A stretch of 7,863 nucleotides of DNA from Dysgonomonas sp. (GTDB lineage Bacteria > Bacteroidota > Bacteroidia > Bacteroidales > Dysgonomonadaceae): positions 1-7,863 of the forward strand of contig DQAM01000212.1 in assembly GCA_003523545.1 (NCBI GenBank), written 5' to 3'. A program made the position numbers and the translations under genes. Every line of letters begins with the position of its first letter. Position 1 is the first letter of the stretch. This document shows positions 1 through 7,223 of this stretch, piece by piece. The notes beneath the pieces are model-generated. The model saw only the letters and a list, made by a program, of their open reading frames with translations. It did no database searches and was not told the origin of the DNA.

Positions 1-295
1 CGGCCTGAATCCGAGCAACGACGGAGAAGTTATACGTCTGTCTATTCCTCCGCTGACAGAAGAACGCCGTAAAGATTTGGTGAAACAATCGAAACAGGAA
101 GCAGAAGATGCTAAAATAAGTGTCCGCAACGCCCGCCGGGATGCAATAGACGCTATTAAAAAATCAGTAAAAGAAGGGACTCCCGAGGATGTTGCAAAAG
201 ACGGTGAAGCTTCTGTACAGAAAGTACACGACAAATATATCAAGCAGATCGACGAATTATTTGCTGCGAAAGAAAAGGAAATAATGACTGTATAA
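1..295 (+). CDS. frr: Ribosome recycling factor, 3' part (5' end outside window)
   Basis: Ribosome recycling factor acts with EF-G in the cytoplasm to split the post-termination 70S ribosome. The open frame starts with the second base of the window and runs 97 codons to the TAA at 293-295. It therefore holds roughly the last half of a protein that is usually about 185 residues. The visible part begins [20 protein letters not shown], followed by ERRKDLVKQ, which is the typical RRF junction from the small domain II back into the long helical bundle (domain I). Next come [11 protein letters not shown] and the closing KEKEIM helix, both characteristic of the family. No real start lies inside the window: the in-frame TTG at 77 and GTG at 80 are internal codons. 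The gene is followed by the hairpin at 321-371, with DUF1015 next on the same strand. Identification is based on recognised motifs and is secure. Confidence 0.97.
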   Translation, partial: GLNPSNDGEVIRLSIPPLTEERRKDLVKQSKQEAEDAKISVRNARRDAIDAIKKSVKEGTPEDVAKDGEASVQKVHDKYIKQIDELFAAKEKEIMTV

Positions 296-320
296 GAGTG
301 AACGAGCAGACGATTTCACG

Positions 321-371
321 TTATGAATTATGAGTTATAAATGATGATGATTTATAGCTCATAGTTCATAA
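321..371. repeat. Perfect hairpin of heptamer repeats after frr
   Basis: Two 22-bp arms, at 321-342 and 350-371, flank a 7-base loop (GATGATG, 343-349). Twenty of 22 pairs are Watson-Crick and the other two are G-U in + strand RNA, so the + strand transcript could fold into an unbroken stem. Each arm is itself a row of heptamers: TTATGAA, TTATGAG, TTATAAA at 321-341, with their complements in reverse order on the other side. The stem is very AT-rich and has no T-run after it, so it does not look like a standard intrinsic terminator. It may instead be a dispersed palindromic repeat or an mRNA-end stabiliser for frr; that role is inference. Similar TTATGA-type heptad repeats are, to my recollection, common between genes in Bacteroidales. 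Confidence 0.8.
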
Positions 372-413
372 TTTACCATCTATTATCTGTTGATAATAAT
401 TAAAATCTAATAT

Positions 414-1658
414 ATGGCTATTATAAAACCATTTAAAGGCGTACGTCCGCCGAAAGAGATAGTACAGGAGGTTGTTTCACGTCCTTATGACGTTTTGAGC
501 TCATTGGAAGCGCGCCTCGAAGCCGAAGGGAACGAGAAATCCTTATACCGGATTATCAAACCCGAAATCGATTTCGAAGAAATGATCGATGAGCATCATC
601 CTGAAGTATACGAAAGGGCTGTCCATAATTTCAACAAATTCCAGGAAAAAGGATGGCTCGTACAGGATAAAGATGAAAATTACTACCTGTATGCACAAAC
701 GATGAACGGAAAAACACAATATGGGTTGGTAGTATGCTCGCACATAGACGATTATATGAGCGGGAAAATCAAGAAGCATGAACTGACCCGTAAAGATAAA
801 GAAGAAGACCGCATGATGCATGTACGGGTAAATGATGCCAATGTAGAGCCCGTCTTTTTCGCATATCCCGATAATGAAGAACTCGAGAAAATCATCAACC
901 AGATAATAAACGAACCTGCTGAGTATGACTTTACCGCGCAGGATGGTGTAGGACATCATTTCTGGGTTATCAACGATACAGAGGTCGTAAACAGGATTAC
1001 GCAGATTTTTGCGGAGATACCCAGCCTGTATATTGCGGACGGCCATCATCGCTCGGCTGCTGCTGCACTTGTCGGTGCTGAAAAAGCAGGACAAAATCCC
1101 GATCACAAAGGCGACGAAGAATATAATTATTTCATGGCGGTCTGTTTCCCGGCAAACCAATTGAATATCATCGATTACAACCGCCTTGTAAAAGACCTGA
1201 ACGGACTTACACCTCCTGAGTTCCTTAAAAAACTGGAAACCCATTTTATCATCGAAGAAAAAGGCAGTGAGATAGCACAACCAACTGCATTACATAACTT
1301 TTCCATTTATCTGGAAGGTAAATGCTACAGCCTGACTGCTAAACCCGATACATACGACGACAATGACCCGATAGGTGTTCTGGATGTGACTATCTCTTCC
1401 AAATACATACTGGACGAAATACTTGGAATAAAAGACCTGCGTACCGATAAGCGAATAGATTTTGTCGGAGGAATACGCGGACTTAGTGAGTTGAAGCAAC
1501 GTGTCGACAGCGGGGAAATGAAACTTGCGATAGCGTTGTATCCTGTTACAATGAAACAGCTTATGGATATTGCGGATTCGGGAAACATCATGCCTCCTAA
1601 AACAACATGGTTCGAACCTAAACTCAGGTCTGGACTTGTGATTCATAAACTAAGCTAA
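414..1658 (+). CDS. DUF1015 family protein (COG4198)
   Basis: This 414-residue soluble protein belongs to the DUF1015 family, and its length is normal for the family. Visible signatures are the N-terminal start MAIIKPFKGVRPP, RPYDV (residues 23-27), KHELTR (121-126), YIADGHHRSAAA (206-217) and the C-terminal MPPKTTWFEPKLRSGL block (393-408). The GHHR centre resembles the GxxR-type motif of ParB/sulfiredoxin-fold proteins, a group that includes free-serine kinases. Family members often sit next to serA and serC, so a role in serine or phosphoserine metabolism has been suggested. No serine gene is visible here, so no reaction is assigned. The ATG at 414 is preceded by an AT-rich leader without a Shine-Dalgarno sequence, as is usual in Bacteroidota, and by the heptad hairpin. 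The 18-bp gap to rsgA suggests read-through into that gene. Confidence 0.9.
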   Translation: MAIIKPFKGVRPPKEIVQEVVSRPYDVLSSLEARLEAEGNEKSLYRIIKPEIDFEEMIDEHHPEVYERAVHNFNKFQEKGWLVQDKDENYYLYAQTMNGKTQYGLVVCSHIDDYMSGKIKKHELTRKDKEEDRMMHVRVNDANVEPVFFAYPDNEELEKIINQIINEPAEYDFTAQDGVGHHFWVINDTEVVNRITQIFAEIPSLYIADGHHRSAAAALVGAEKAGQNPDHKGDEEYNYFMAVCFPANQLNIIDYNRLVKDLNGLTPPEFLKKLETHFIIEEKGSEIAQPTALHNFSIYLEGKCYSLTAKPDTYDDNDPIGVLDVTISSKYILDEILGIKDLRTDKRIDFVGGIRGLSELKQRVDSGEMKLAIALYPVTMKQLMDIADSGNIMPPKTTWFEPKLRSGLVIHKLS

Positions 1659-1676
1659 GCAGTATACAGACAGTAA

Positions 1677-2603
1677 ATGGAGGGATTGGTAATCAAAAAT
1701 ACGGGAAGCTGGTATCTTGTACGTACCGACGACCAAAGAAATATCGAGTGCAGGATTAAAGGTAATTTCCGTCTGAAAGATATCAGGAGTACCAATCCCA
1801 TCGCTGTCGGCGACAGGGTAACAATTATACTCAACGAAGACGGGACAGGGGTGATTACGAATATAAGCGATCGTAAGAACTACATTATCCGCCGTTCTTC
1901 CAATCTTTCCAAACAGGCACATATCATTGCCGCTAACCTCGACCAGTGTTTTCTTATCGTAACCATAAAAAAACCTATAACTACAACGGTTTTCATCGAC
2001 CGATTCCTGGCTTCCGCCGAAGCATACCGGATTCCGGTCAGTTTAATTTTCAACAAGATAGACATCTATGACGAAGAGGAAACCGCATATCTGGATGCAC
2101 TTATAAATTTATACGACCACATCGGATATGCTTCTTATAAGATATCAGCACAGAATAAGTTCGGACTTGATATATTGAATGAAAAATTAACGGGTAAGAT
2201 AACTCTACTCTCCGGACACTCCGGTGTAGGAAAATCCACATTGATAAATATACTGGTTCCGGATATGAACCTGAAGACAGGAAGCATATCGGATTACCAC
2301 GGCAAAGGAATGCATACTACTACCTTCTCCGAAATGCTCGAATTACCGCAGGGAGGTTTTATTATAGATACTCCCGGAATAAAAGGATTCGGAACAGTAG
2401 ATATGGCACCGGAAGAAATAGGTCACTATTTTCCGGAGATTTTCAAATTTTCGCACGATTGCCGTTTCAATAATTGCATCCATATCAATGAGCGGGGTTG
2501 CGCAGTAAGAGAGGCAGTCGAAAAACATTATATCAGCGAAAGCCGTTACAGATCATACCTCAATATTATAGAAGACGAAAGTGATGGCAAATACAGGAAA
2601 TAA
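1677..2603 (+). CDS. rsgA: Ribosome small-subunit-dependent GTPase A
   Basis: RsgA (YjeQ/YloQ) is a GTPase that binds the late 30S subunit in the cytoplasm and checks its maturation before release. The 308-residue sequence shows the hallmark circularly permuted GTPase order. An N-terminal OB-fold (about 1-70) is followed by G4 NKID (126-129), G5 SAQ (157-159), the G1 P-loop GHSGVGKST (180-188), the switch I GMHTTT (211-216) and G3 DTPG (231-234). The C-terminal zinc site has the family spacing C-x4-C-x-H-x5-C at C262, C267, H269 and C275, so all key residues are present. The ATG at 1677 lies 18 bp after the DUF1015 stop and gives a complete OB-fold. The 3' end overlaps the next gene by 20 bases, pointing to a shared transcript and possible translational coupling. 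Confidence 0.97.
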   Translation: MEGLVIKNTGSWYLVRTDDQRNIECRIKGNFRLKDIRSTNPIAVGDRVTIILNEDGTGVITNISDRKNYIIRRSSNLSKQAHIIAANLDQCFLIVTIKKPITTTVFIDRFLASAEAYRIPVSLIFNKIDIYDEEETAYLDALINLYDHIGYASYKISAQNKFGLDILNEKLTGKITLLSGHSGVGKSTLINILVPDMNLKTGSISDYHGKGMHTTTFSEMLELPQGGFIIDTPGIKGFGTVDMAPEEIGHYFPEIFKFSHDCRFNNCIHINERGCAVREAVEKHYISESRYRSYLNIIEDESDGKYRK

Positions 2604-2985
2604 TACATCTATAAATTTAAGATTCGACCTGAAGTCGTTTCTTATATTTTTACTTATATTTGTTATCGAGGTATTTATCGCACTGTATGTCAGAGACAGC
2701 ATTATCCGCCCTTACGGAGGAGATGTTCTGGTAGTGATGCTGATGTATTATTTTTTTAAATCGTTCATTAAAATCAACCCCTTATATCTGGCAGGTGCGG
2801 TGTTATTGATAGCATACGCTGTCGAAACCGGACAATATTTTAATCTGGTCGATATCATCGGTATGCAGGATAATAAGATAATGAGGATCATAGTCGGTTC
2901 TTCTTTCAGCTGGGGAGACATCTTCGCTTATACTATCGGAGCCGTTATTTGTGTAATAATAGACAGAAAAGAAATTAAAGGATGA
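2584..2985 (+). CDS. DUF2809 family integral membrane protein
   Basis: This small inner-membrane protein of 133 residues has four predicted helices, at about residues 17-36, 48-63, 67-80 and 112-126. The [11 protein letters not shown] segment (37-47) between helices 1 and 2 and the closing [14 protein letters not shown] (108-121) are recognisable DUF2809 signatures. The conserved ExGQ (81-84) and SWGD (109-112) are placed like the E..Q and S..D positions of VanZ-type proteins, so a distant VanZ-like fold is possible. No biochemical function is known to me for this family. The gene overlaps the rsgA 3' end by 20 bases. A GTG at 2581 is also in frame, but the ATG at 2584 is preferred. The stop overlaps the next start in an ATGA arrangement. 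The polar residues inside the helices suggest a catalytic or binding site rather than a simple anchor, but this is inference. Confidence 0.85.
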   Translation: MANTGNNTSINLRFDLKSFLIFLLIFVIEVFIALYVRDSIIRPYGGDVLVVMLMYYFFKSFIKINPLYLAGAVLLIAYAVETGQYFNLVDIIGMQDNKIMRIIVGSSFSWGDIFAYTIGAVICVIIDRKEIKG

Positions 2986-3383
2986 TTCAGCAACGAAAAA
3001 AAGACTATTTACAAAGACTTATCGAAGAGTTTTTTTCTAAATTCAACGACCTGGTTAACGGCGCTCCGTTCGAACACCCGGAGAGAAAAAAAGAATTATT
3101 GAATGAAGCTTTGTCCTTTTTTTCTACACATTTCGATACGAAAGCTACGGACAATGCGCAACTACTTGCCGAAAAAATCAAAGACACCGACCTCCTGCAA
3201 CAATACGCTAAACTATTACTTCTAAAATATGAATTAATCGATTTAAAAGAACCGGAACAATTGCGCACGGCTCTCGACATCGTTATATATCTGGAAAATA
3301 CAGATAAAACTTTTTCGTGGGAAAGGGACATATTACGTGAAGACCTGCTGCGGCTGCTTGACGAAGATAACCGGTATAATTAA
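2982..3383 (+). CDS. Hypothetical helical protein, 133 residues
   Basis: I do not recognise this gene with confidence. It encodes a charged, Leu/Lys/Glu-rich protein predicted to be almost entirely alpha-helical, with no signal peptide or membrane segment, so it is probably cytoplasmic. The N-terminus (KKDYLQRLIEEFFSKFNDLV) and the alternating helices faintly recall DUF6483-type or TPR-like small proteins; this is a weak resemblance only. Support for it being real comes from context. Its ATG overlaps the DUF2809 stop (ATGA, 2982-2985), its stop lies 11 bp before cls, and its codon use resembles that of its neighbours. The first 130 bases are odd in holding four 7-base homopolymer runs (see the separate entry). 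It could be a partner of the adjacent membrane proteins, but nothing in the sequence shows this. Confidence 0.8.
   Translation: MIQQRKKDYLQRLIEEFFSKFNDLVNGAPFEHPERKKELLNEALSFFSTHFDTKATDNAQLLAEKIKDTDLLQQYAKLLLLKYELIDLKEPEQLRTALDIVIYLENTDKTFSWERDILREDLLRLLDEDNRYN
2996..3123 (+). repeat. Cluster of four 7-base homopolymer runs
   Basis: Within 128 bases of the unrecognised 133-residue gene there are runs A7 (2996-3002), T7 (3030-3036), A7 (3086-3092) and T7 (3117-3123). The two A runs encode Lys-Lys pairs and the T runs encode Phe-rich stretches. Single 7-base runs occur elsewhere in the window (for example 1967-1973, 2751-2757 and 3617-3623), but not clustered like this. They are possible sites of slippage in replication or transcription; no consequence is shown by the sequence. 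Confidence 0.75.
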
Positions 3384-3394
3384 ATCAGTATACA

Positions 3395-4825
3395 ATGGAT
3401 ATATTTACGGCAAATAACTTTCTATTGGTATTCCAGCTGCTGTACATTCTGACAGCAATTGGAGTAGTAATCGTTGTTATTTCCGAAAACAGGAATCCAT
3501 TGAAAACAATATCCTGGGTATTGATATTGCTATTGCTGCCTCTTGTCGGATTGCTGTTTTATTATTTTTTCGGGGAAGACCATCGTAAACAACGGCTGAT
3601 TTCGCGTAAAATGCATAAAAAAATCAACCGTAAAACCCTTGAACGCGCCACTCTTCTCGAAACGCTTAATCCTCCACCTGAATACAAAGGGTTGGTAAAC
3701 CTCCTGAATAAATTAAATTACAGTCCTCTTTATGATGGCAATAAGCTGACATTTTACAATAACGGAAAGGACAAGTTCGAAGCGCTTTGTGAGGAGATAA
3801 AAAAGGCTGAAAAGCATATACATCTTCAATATTATATATTTGTAGACGACAAGATCGGCAACAAAGTAAAAGATCTGCTTGTTCATAAGGCGCGTGAAGG
3901 AGTTGAAGTACGTGTACTTTACGACGATATGGGTTCGTGGAAAGCACATTCGAAATTTTTTAAGGAAATGGCAGCCGAAGGCATCCATGTAGAATCTTTC
4001 CTGAAAGTAAAATTCCGCCTTCTTACCAGCAGGGTTAATTACCGGAATCACAGGAAAGTAGTCGTAATCGATGGTAAAATAGGGTTTATGGGAGGCATGA
4101 ACATTGCCGACAGGTATATAGACGGGGCCTGCGGGGGTATCTGGCGCGACAGTCATTTCAAAGTGGAAGGTAAAGCCGTACACGGGCTGCAAACTTCTTT
4201 TATTATAGACTGGTATGCATCCCGCAACGAACTGCTGACATCCAATACATATTTCCCTTTCCTTGCACCATGCGGAGATAACCTGATGCAGATTGTAACG
4301 AGTGGTCCGACAGGAGAATTCAAAGAAATACACCAGGGTATATTCCAGGCTGTCACCAATGCCAAAGAGCATGTATACATACAGACTCCTTATCTTATAC
4401 CGACCGATTCTTTGCTTTTGGCTTTACAGACAGCCGCATTGAGCGGTGTAGATGTACGCATCATTATGCCCGAAAAATCAGACACGACTTTTGTGCAGAT
4501 AGCATCCCGCTCGTTCATTAAATTTCTCCTCGATGCAAAAGTGAAAGTATATCTTTTCAAGAAAGGTTTTATTCATTCCAAGCTTATGATTATCGATGAT
4601 TCCCTGACCATAACCGGATCGGCCAACATGGATGTGAGAAGCTTCGAACACAACTTCGAGATAGATGCGTTTATTTATAATCATGATACAGCTTTAATTA
4701 CCAAAAATATCTTTATGGATGACCTGGCTTCTTCTGAGATGATAAATATCGAAGAATGGAATAGAAGGCCTCGCCTCCATAAATTTGCAGAATCTGTTTT
4801 ACGCCTGTTTACACCACTACTTTAA
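3395..4825 (+). CDS. cls: Cardiolipin synthase, phospholipase D superfamily
   Basis: This enzyme makes cardiolipin at the inner membrane, in the classical bacterial reaction by condensing two phosphatidylglycerols with release of glycerol. The 476-residue protein has two N-terminal membrane helices (about 8-30 and 38-59) in a PLDc_N-type region. Two phospholipase D domains follow, each with a complete HxKx4D motif: H219/K221/D226 (HRKVVVID, followed by GFMGGMN) and H394/K396/D401 (HSKLMIID, followed by TGSANMD). Length and domain order match the ClsA/bacterial Cls type. The ATG at 3395 is 11 bp after the previous stop and gives the full first helix. The stop overlaps the folC start by one base (TAATG), suggesting coupled translation. 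A different PLD-type phosphatidyltransferase specificity cannot be excluded by sequence reading alone. Confidence 0.95.
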   Translation: MDIFTANNFLLVFQLLYILTAIGVVIVVISENRNPLKTISWVLILLLLPLVGLLFYYFFGEDHRKQRLISRKMHKKINRKTLERATLLETLNPPPEYKGLVNLLNKLNYSPLYDGNKLTFYNNGKDKFEALCEEIKKAEKHIHLQYYIFVDDKIGNKVKDLLVHKAREGVEVRVLYDDMGSWKAHSKFFKEMAAEGIHVESFLKVKFRLLTSRVNYRNHRKVVVIDGKIGFMGGMNIADRYIDGACGGIWRDSHFKVEGKAVHGLQTSFIIDWYASRNELLTSNTYFPFLAPCGDNLMQIVTSGPTGEFKEIHQGIFQAVTNAKEHVYIQTPYLIPTDSLLLALQTAALSGVDVRIIMPEKSDTTFVQIASRSFIKFLLDAKVKVYLFKKGFIHSKLMIIDDSLTITGSANMDVRSFEHNFEIDAFIYNHDTALITKNIFMDDLASSEMINIEEWNRRPRLHKFAESVLRLFTPLL

Positions 4826-6126
4826 TGAATTATCAGGAAACCATCCACTATCTATACAATCAGCTCCCGGTTTATCAGAATATAGGGGGAAGTGCTTATA
4901 AAGAAGGCTTAGACAATAGTCTGGCACTTGACGAATATTTCGGACATCCTCACAAAAAATACAAGACTATACATGTAGCAGGAACAAACGGAAAAGGCTC
5001 GACTTCTCATTTACTGGCTGCCGTTTTGCAGGAATCCGGTTACCGCATTGGTCTTTATACCTCTCCGCATCTGGTAGATTTCAGGGAAAGAATACGTGTG
5101 AACGGTGAAAAAATATCGGAACAATATGTTACAGATTTTGTACAAAACCACCGGGAAAATTTCGAACCAATACAGCCTTCTTTTTTCGAACTTACCATGA
5201 TGATGGCATTCCTTTATTTTAAAGATATGGAGGTAGATATTGCTGTTATAGAAACAGGATTGGGCGGCAGGCTGGATAGTACCAATATAATTTCTCCTGC
5301 TGTTTCTGTCATTACCAATATCAGTTATGACCATACGCAGTATCTCGGCAATACTTTAGAAAAAATAGCCGCGGAGAAAGCGGGAATTATCAAACCCGGT
5401 ATACCGGTTGTGATCGGAGAAGCTGAGGGGGAAGTCCGCAAAGTATTTGAAGATAAAGCCAACTCCATGGATGCATCTATTGTATTTGCTGAGGATAAAA
5501 ATATAATTAAGAATGCTCAAATGCAGGAAAACGGTTTCTGGCTGATGCAAACTCAGGATTATCCCGATCTCATCGGGGAATTAGGAGGATTACCGCAAGT
5601 AAAAAATACCGCTGCTGTACTTTGCACAATTGATGTTTTATCAGGTGAAGGGATATCTATTATGCCACAAGCCGTTTATTCCGGATTTGCAAACGTAGTG
5701 GAATTAACAGGATTATTGGGACGATGGCAGATTATCAGGCAAAGAAATCCCCGCATTATATGCGATACCGGACATAACGCCGGAGGTTTTAAATATATAA
5801 CCAGACAACTGGAAAGCGAAACCTATAAAACACTACGTATAATTATCGGCATGGTAAACGATAAAGATATAAGTAATGTATTGAACTTACTACCAAAAAA
5901 TGCTGTTTATTATTTTACAAAGGCTTCAATACAAAGGGCTTTGAATGAAAAGATCCTCATGGAACAAGCTTCCAGCCGCGGTCTTACGGGAATGGCATAT
6001 GCTTCGGTAAAAGACGCTATCAGTAAGGCTATTTCGGATGCTGACGAGGATGATTTATTATTTATAGGAGGCAGTAATTTCGTAGTTGCAGAGGCGCTTG
6101 CTTACTTTGAAGAAAAATCTCAATAA
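4825..6126 (+). CDS. folC: Bifunctional dihydrofolate/folylpolyglutamate synthase
   Basis: FolC is a cytoplasmic ATP-dependent ligase that adds glutamate to dihydropteroate and to reduced folates, so it serves both folate synthesis and retention. The 433-residue protein is full length for the Mur-ligase-like family. Visible landmarks are the P-loop GTNGKGS (53-59), TSPHLVDFRERI (79-90), the metal and ATP region ETGLGGRLDSTN (143-154), SYDHTQYLG (167-175), the EKAGI segment with the candidate carbamylated lysine K185, GLLGRWQ (297-302 region) and DTGHNAGG (314-321). The last motif is more often DGAHN in other phyla; the DTGHN form appears usual for Bacteroidota. The ATG at 4825 shares its A with the cls stop codon. 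It seems to be the last gene of the run that begins upstream of rsgA, though no clear terminator follows it. Confidence 0.96.
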   Translation: MNYQETIHYLYNQLPVYQNIGGSAYKEGLDNSLALDEYFGHPHKKYKTIHVAGTNGKGSTSHLLAAVLQESGYRIGLYTSPHLVDFRERIRVNGEKISEQYVTDFVQNHRENFEPIQPSFFELTMMMAFLYFKDMEVDIAVIETGLGGRLDSTNIISPAVSVITNISYDHTQYLGNTLEKIAAEKAGIIKPGIPVVIGEAEGEVRKVFEDKANSMDASIVFAEDKNIIKNAQMQENGFWLMQTQDYPDLIGELGGLPQVKNTAAVLCTIDVLSGEGISIMPQAVYSGFANVVELTGLLGRWQIIRQRNPRIICDTGHNAGGFKYITRQLESETYKTLRIIIGMVNDKDISNVLNLLPKNAVYYFTKASIQRALNEKILMEQASSRGLTGMAYASVKDAISKAISDADEDDLLFIGGSNFVVAEALAYFEEKSQ

Positions 6127-6200
6127 AATCTTAACTATATCGAAACAGGAATATGGATAATTAACTATTATTTCGCATTCATAATTTTAATAAATAAGGT
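6127..6200 (+). promoter_or_regulatory. Leader of the porin gene with 30-bp-spaced direct repeat
   Basis: This 74-bp AT-rich spacer between folC and the porin gene holds two exact copies of TTAACTAT, at 6131-6138 and 6161-6168. They are 30 bp apart, which is close to three helical turns. No exact Bacteroidota -7 box (TAnnTTTG) is visible; the nearest match is TAATTTTA at 6182-6189, which lacks the final G. No terminator hairpin for folC is evident. A promoter for the porin is expected here because the next gene is functionally distinct and the gap is the largest after the operon, but the exact elements cannot be fixed. Confidence 0.3.
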
Positions 6201-7223
6201 ATGAGAATATTGTTTGTATTTCTGATTTCATTCTTAACACTTAATACTTCTCTCTTTTCTCAGGAAGATACGGATTTCAAACCCGGCGGAAATGTTATAG
6301 CCCGTAGTTTTTTCGATTTCAGTCAGGGATTCGGGCATGCGAATAAAGAATCAGGATTTGATATTACCCGGGCATTTTTAGGTTACAATTATCGTATTAC
6401 ACCCACTTTGCAGGCCCGCGTCATTATCGATGGTGCCTCTGGCAGGGATTCGGATGGAAACCTGCAGGTGTATATACGCAATGCATATATCAACTGGAAA
6501 GACAAAGGATTTGATGTACATGTCGGAGAAATAGGCTTATTACAATTCAGTATTCAGGAAGATTACTGGATGCACAGGTATGTACTACGGTCTTTTCAGG
6601 ATTTGAACAGCATGGCTCCCAGTGTAGATGTAGGTGCAACTGCCGAATACAAGTTCAATGATTATATTTCGGCCGACCTCAGCCTTACTAATGGCGAAGG
6701 TTATCGGAATGTAGTGAAAAACAGCAGTACCCGTTATGCTGCCGGCATAAGCCTGTTCCCATTAAGAAACACCATATTGAGAGTATATGCCGATATCTAC
6801 AATGACGGTGAAGATGCACGCGACGCTTTGCCGGAAGGTGTAACAGAGGTAAAATATAATGATCAAAAGTCGCTGGCATTATTTCTCGGTTATCAGAACG
6901 AGCATATATCGGGAGGTGTAGAGTATAATCGTGTATTTAATAAAGGTTTTATCCAGGATAAAGATTACTATGGGTATTCTGCTTATGCGACTTATCAATT
7001 TGCTCCGAAATGGAGGGTGTATGCCCGTTACGATATTATGGATTCTAAAATGCCGGATGAGTTTTTATCTCCCTGGAACGATAAAGACGGACAATTGATG
7101 ATTGGCGGGGTTGAATTCCAGCCTATAAAACAAATAAAAATATCCCCCAACTTCAGGAATATGAATGCCGACCGGGATAAATCAGAACAGTATCTGTTTG
7201 TAAATCTGGAATTCAATTTGTAG
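6201..7223 (+). CDS. Outer-membrane beta-barrel porin-like protein
   Basis: This 340-residue exported protein is predicted to sit in the outer membrane as a beta-barrel channel. A signal peptide is clear: MR, a hydrophobic core (residues 3-17), then SLFS with likely signal peptidase I cleavage near 20/21 before QEDTD. The mature part alternates short amphipathic strands with Gly/Asn/Asp turns (for example FDITRAFLGYNYRIT, AYINWKDKGFDVHVGE, YAAGISLFPL and WRVYARYDIMD). It ends in YLFVNLEFNL, a typical final strand with a hydrophobic C-terminal residue for BAM-dependent insertion. The pattern resembles the phosphate-selective porin O/P type proteins found in Bacteroidota, but the substrate cannot be told from sequence. 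The gene starts 74 bp after folC and likely has its own promoter. Its 3' end overlaps the convergent - strand gene by 11 bp. Confidence 0.82.
   Translation: MRILFVFLISFLTLNTSLFSQEDTDFKPGGNVIARSFFDFSQGFGHANKESGFDITRAFLGYNYRITPTLQARVIIDGASGRDSDGNLQVYIRNAYINWKDKGFDVHVGEIGLLQFSIQEDYWMHRYVLRSFQDLNSMAPSVDVGATAEYKFNDYISADLSLTNGEGYRNVVKNSSTRYAAGISLFPLRNTILRVYADIYNDGEDARDALPEGVTEVKYNDQKSLALFLGYQNEHISGGVEYNRVFNKGFIQDKDYYGYSAYATYQFAPKWRVYARYDIMDSKMPDEFLSPWNDKDGQLMIGGVEFQPIKQIKISPNFRNMNADRDKSEQYLFVNLEFNL

Noticed and set aside
77..295. A separate 72-residue gene starting at the TTG at 77.
   Set aside because: The frame is open to the left window edge and the upstream residues are clearly ribosome recycling factor, so this is only the tail of frr.
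321..371. Reading the post-frr hairpin as a Rho-independent terminator.
   Set aside because: The stem is nearly all A/T and no T-run follows either arm, so it lacks the usual terminator features; it was kept as a repeat instead.
543..1280. A 245-codon open frame on the - strand inside the DUF1015 gene.
   Set aside because: It is fully antisense to a well-recognised family protein, and its translation is rich in Phe, Ile and Cys without a coherent domain. It is a shadow frame.
2996..3003. A possible programmed -1 frameshift at the A7-G run in the 133-residue gene.
   Set aside because: The zero frame is open to a sensible end, there is no clear downstream stimulatory structure, and frameshifting this early would give no useful product.
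1660..3394. The shared 9-mer CAGTATACA upstream of rsgA (1660-1668) and of cls (3386-3394).
   Set aside because: Spacing to the start codons differs (8 bases against 0) and the motif is AT-rich, so a chance repeat is the simpler reading.
3713..4372. A 219-codon open frame on the - strand inside cls.
   Set aside because: It is antisense to the catalytic region of a clear cardiolipin synthase and shows no recognisable motif.
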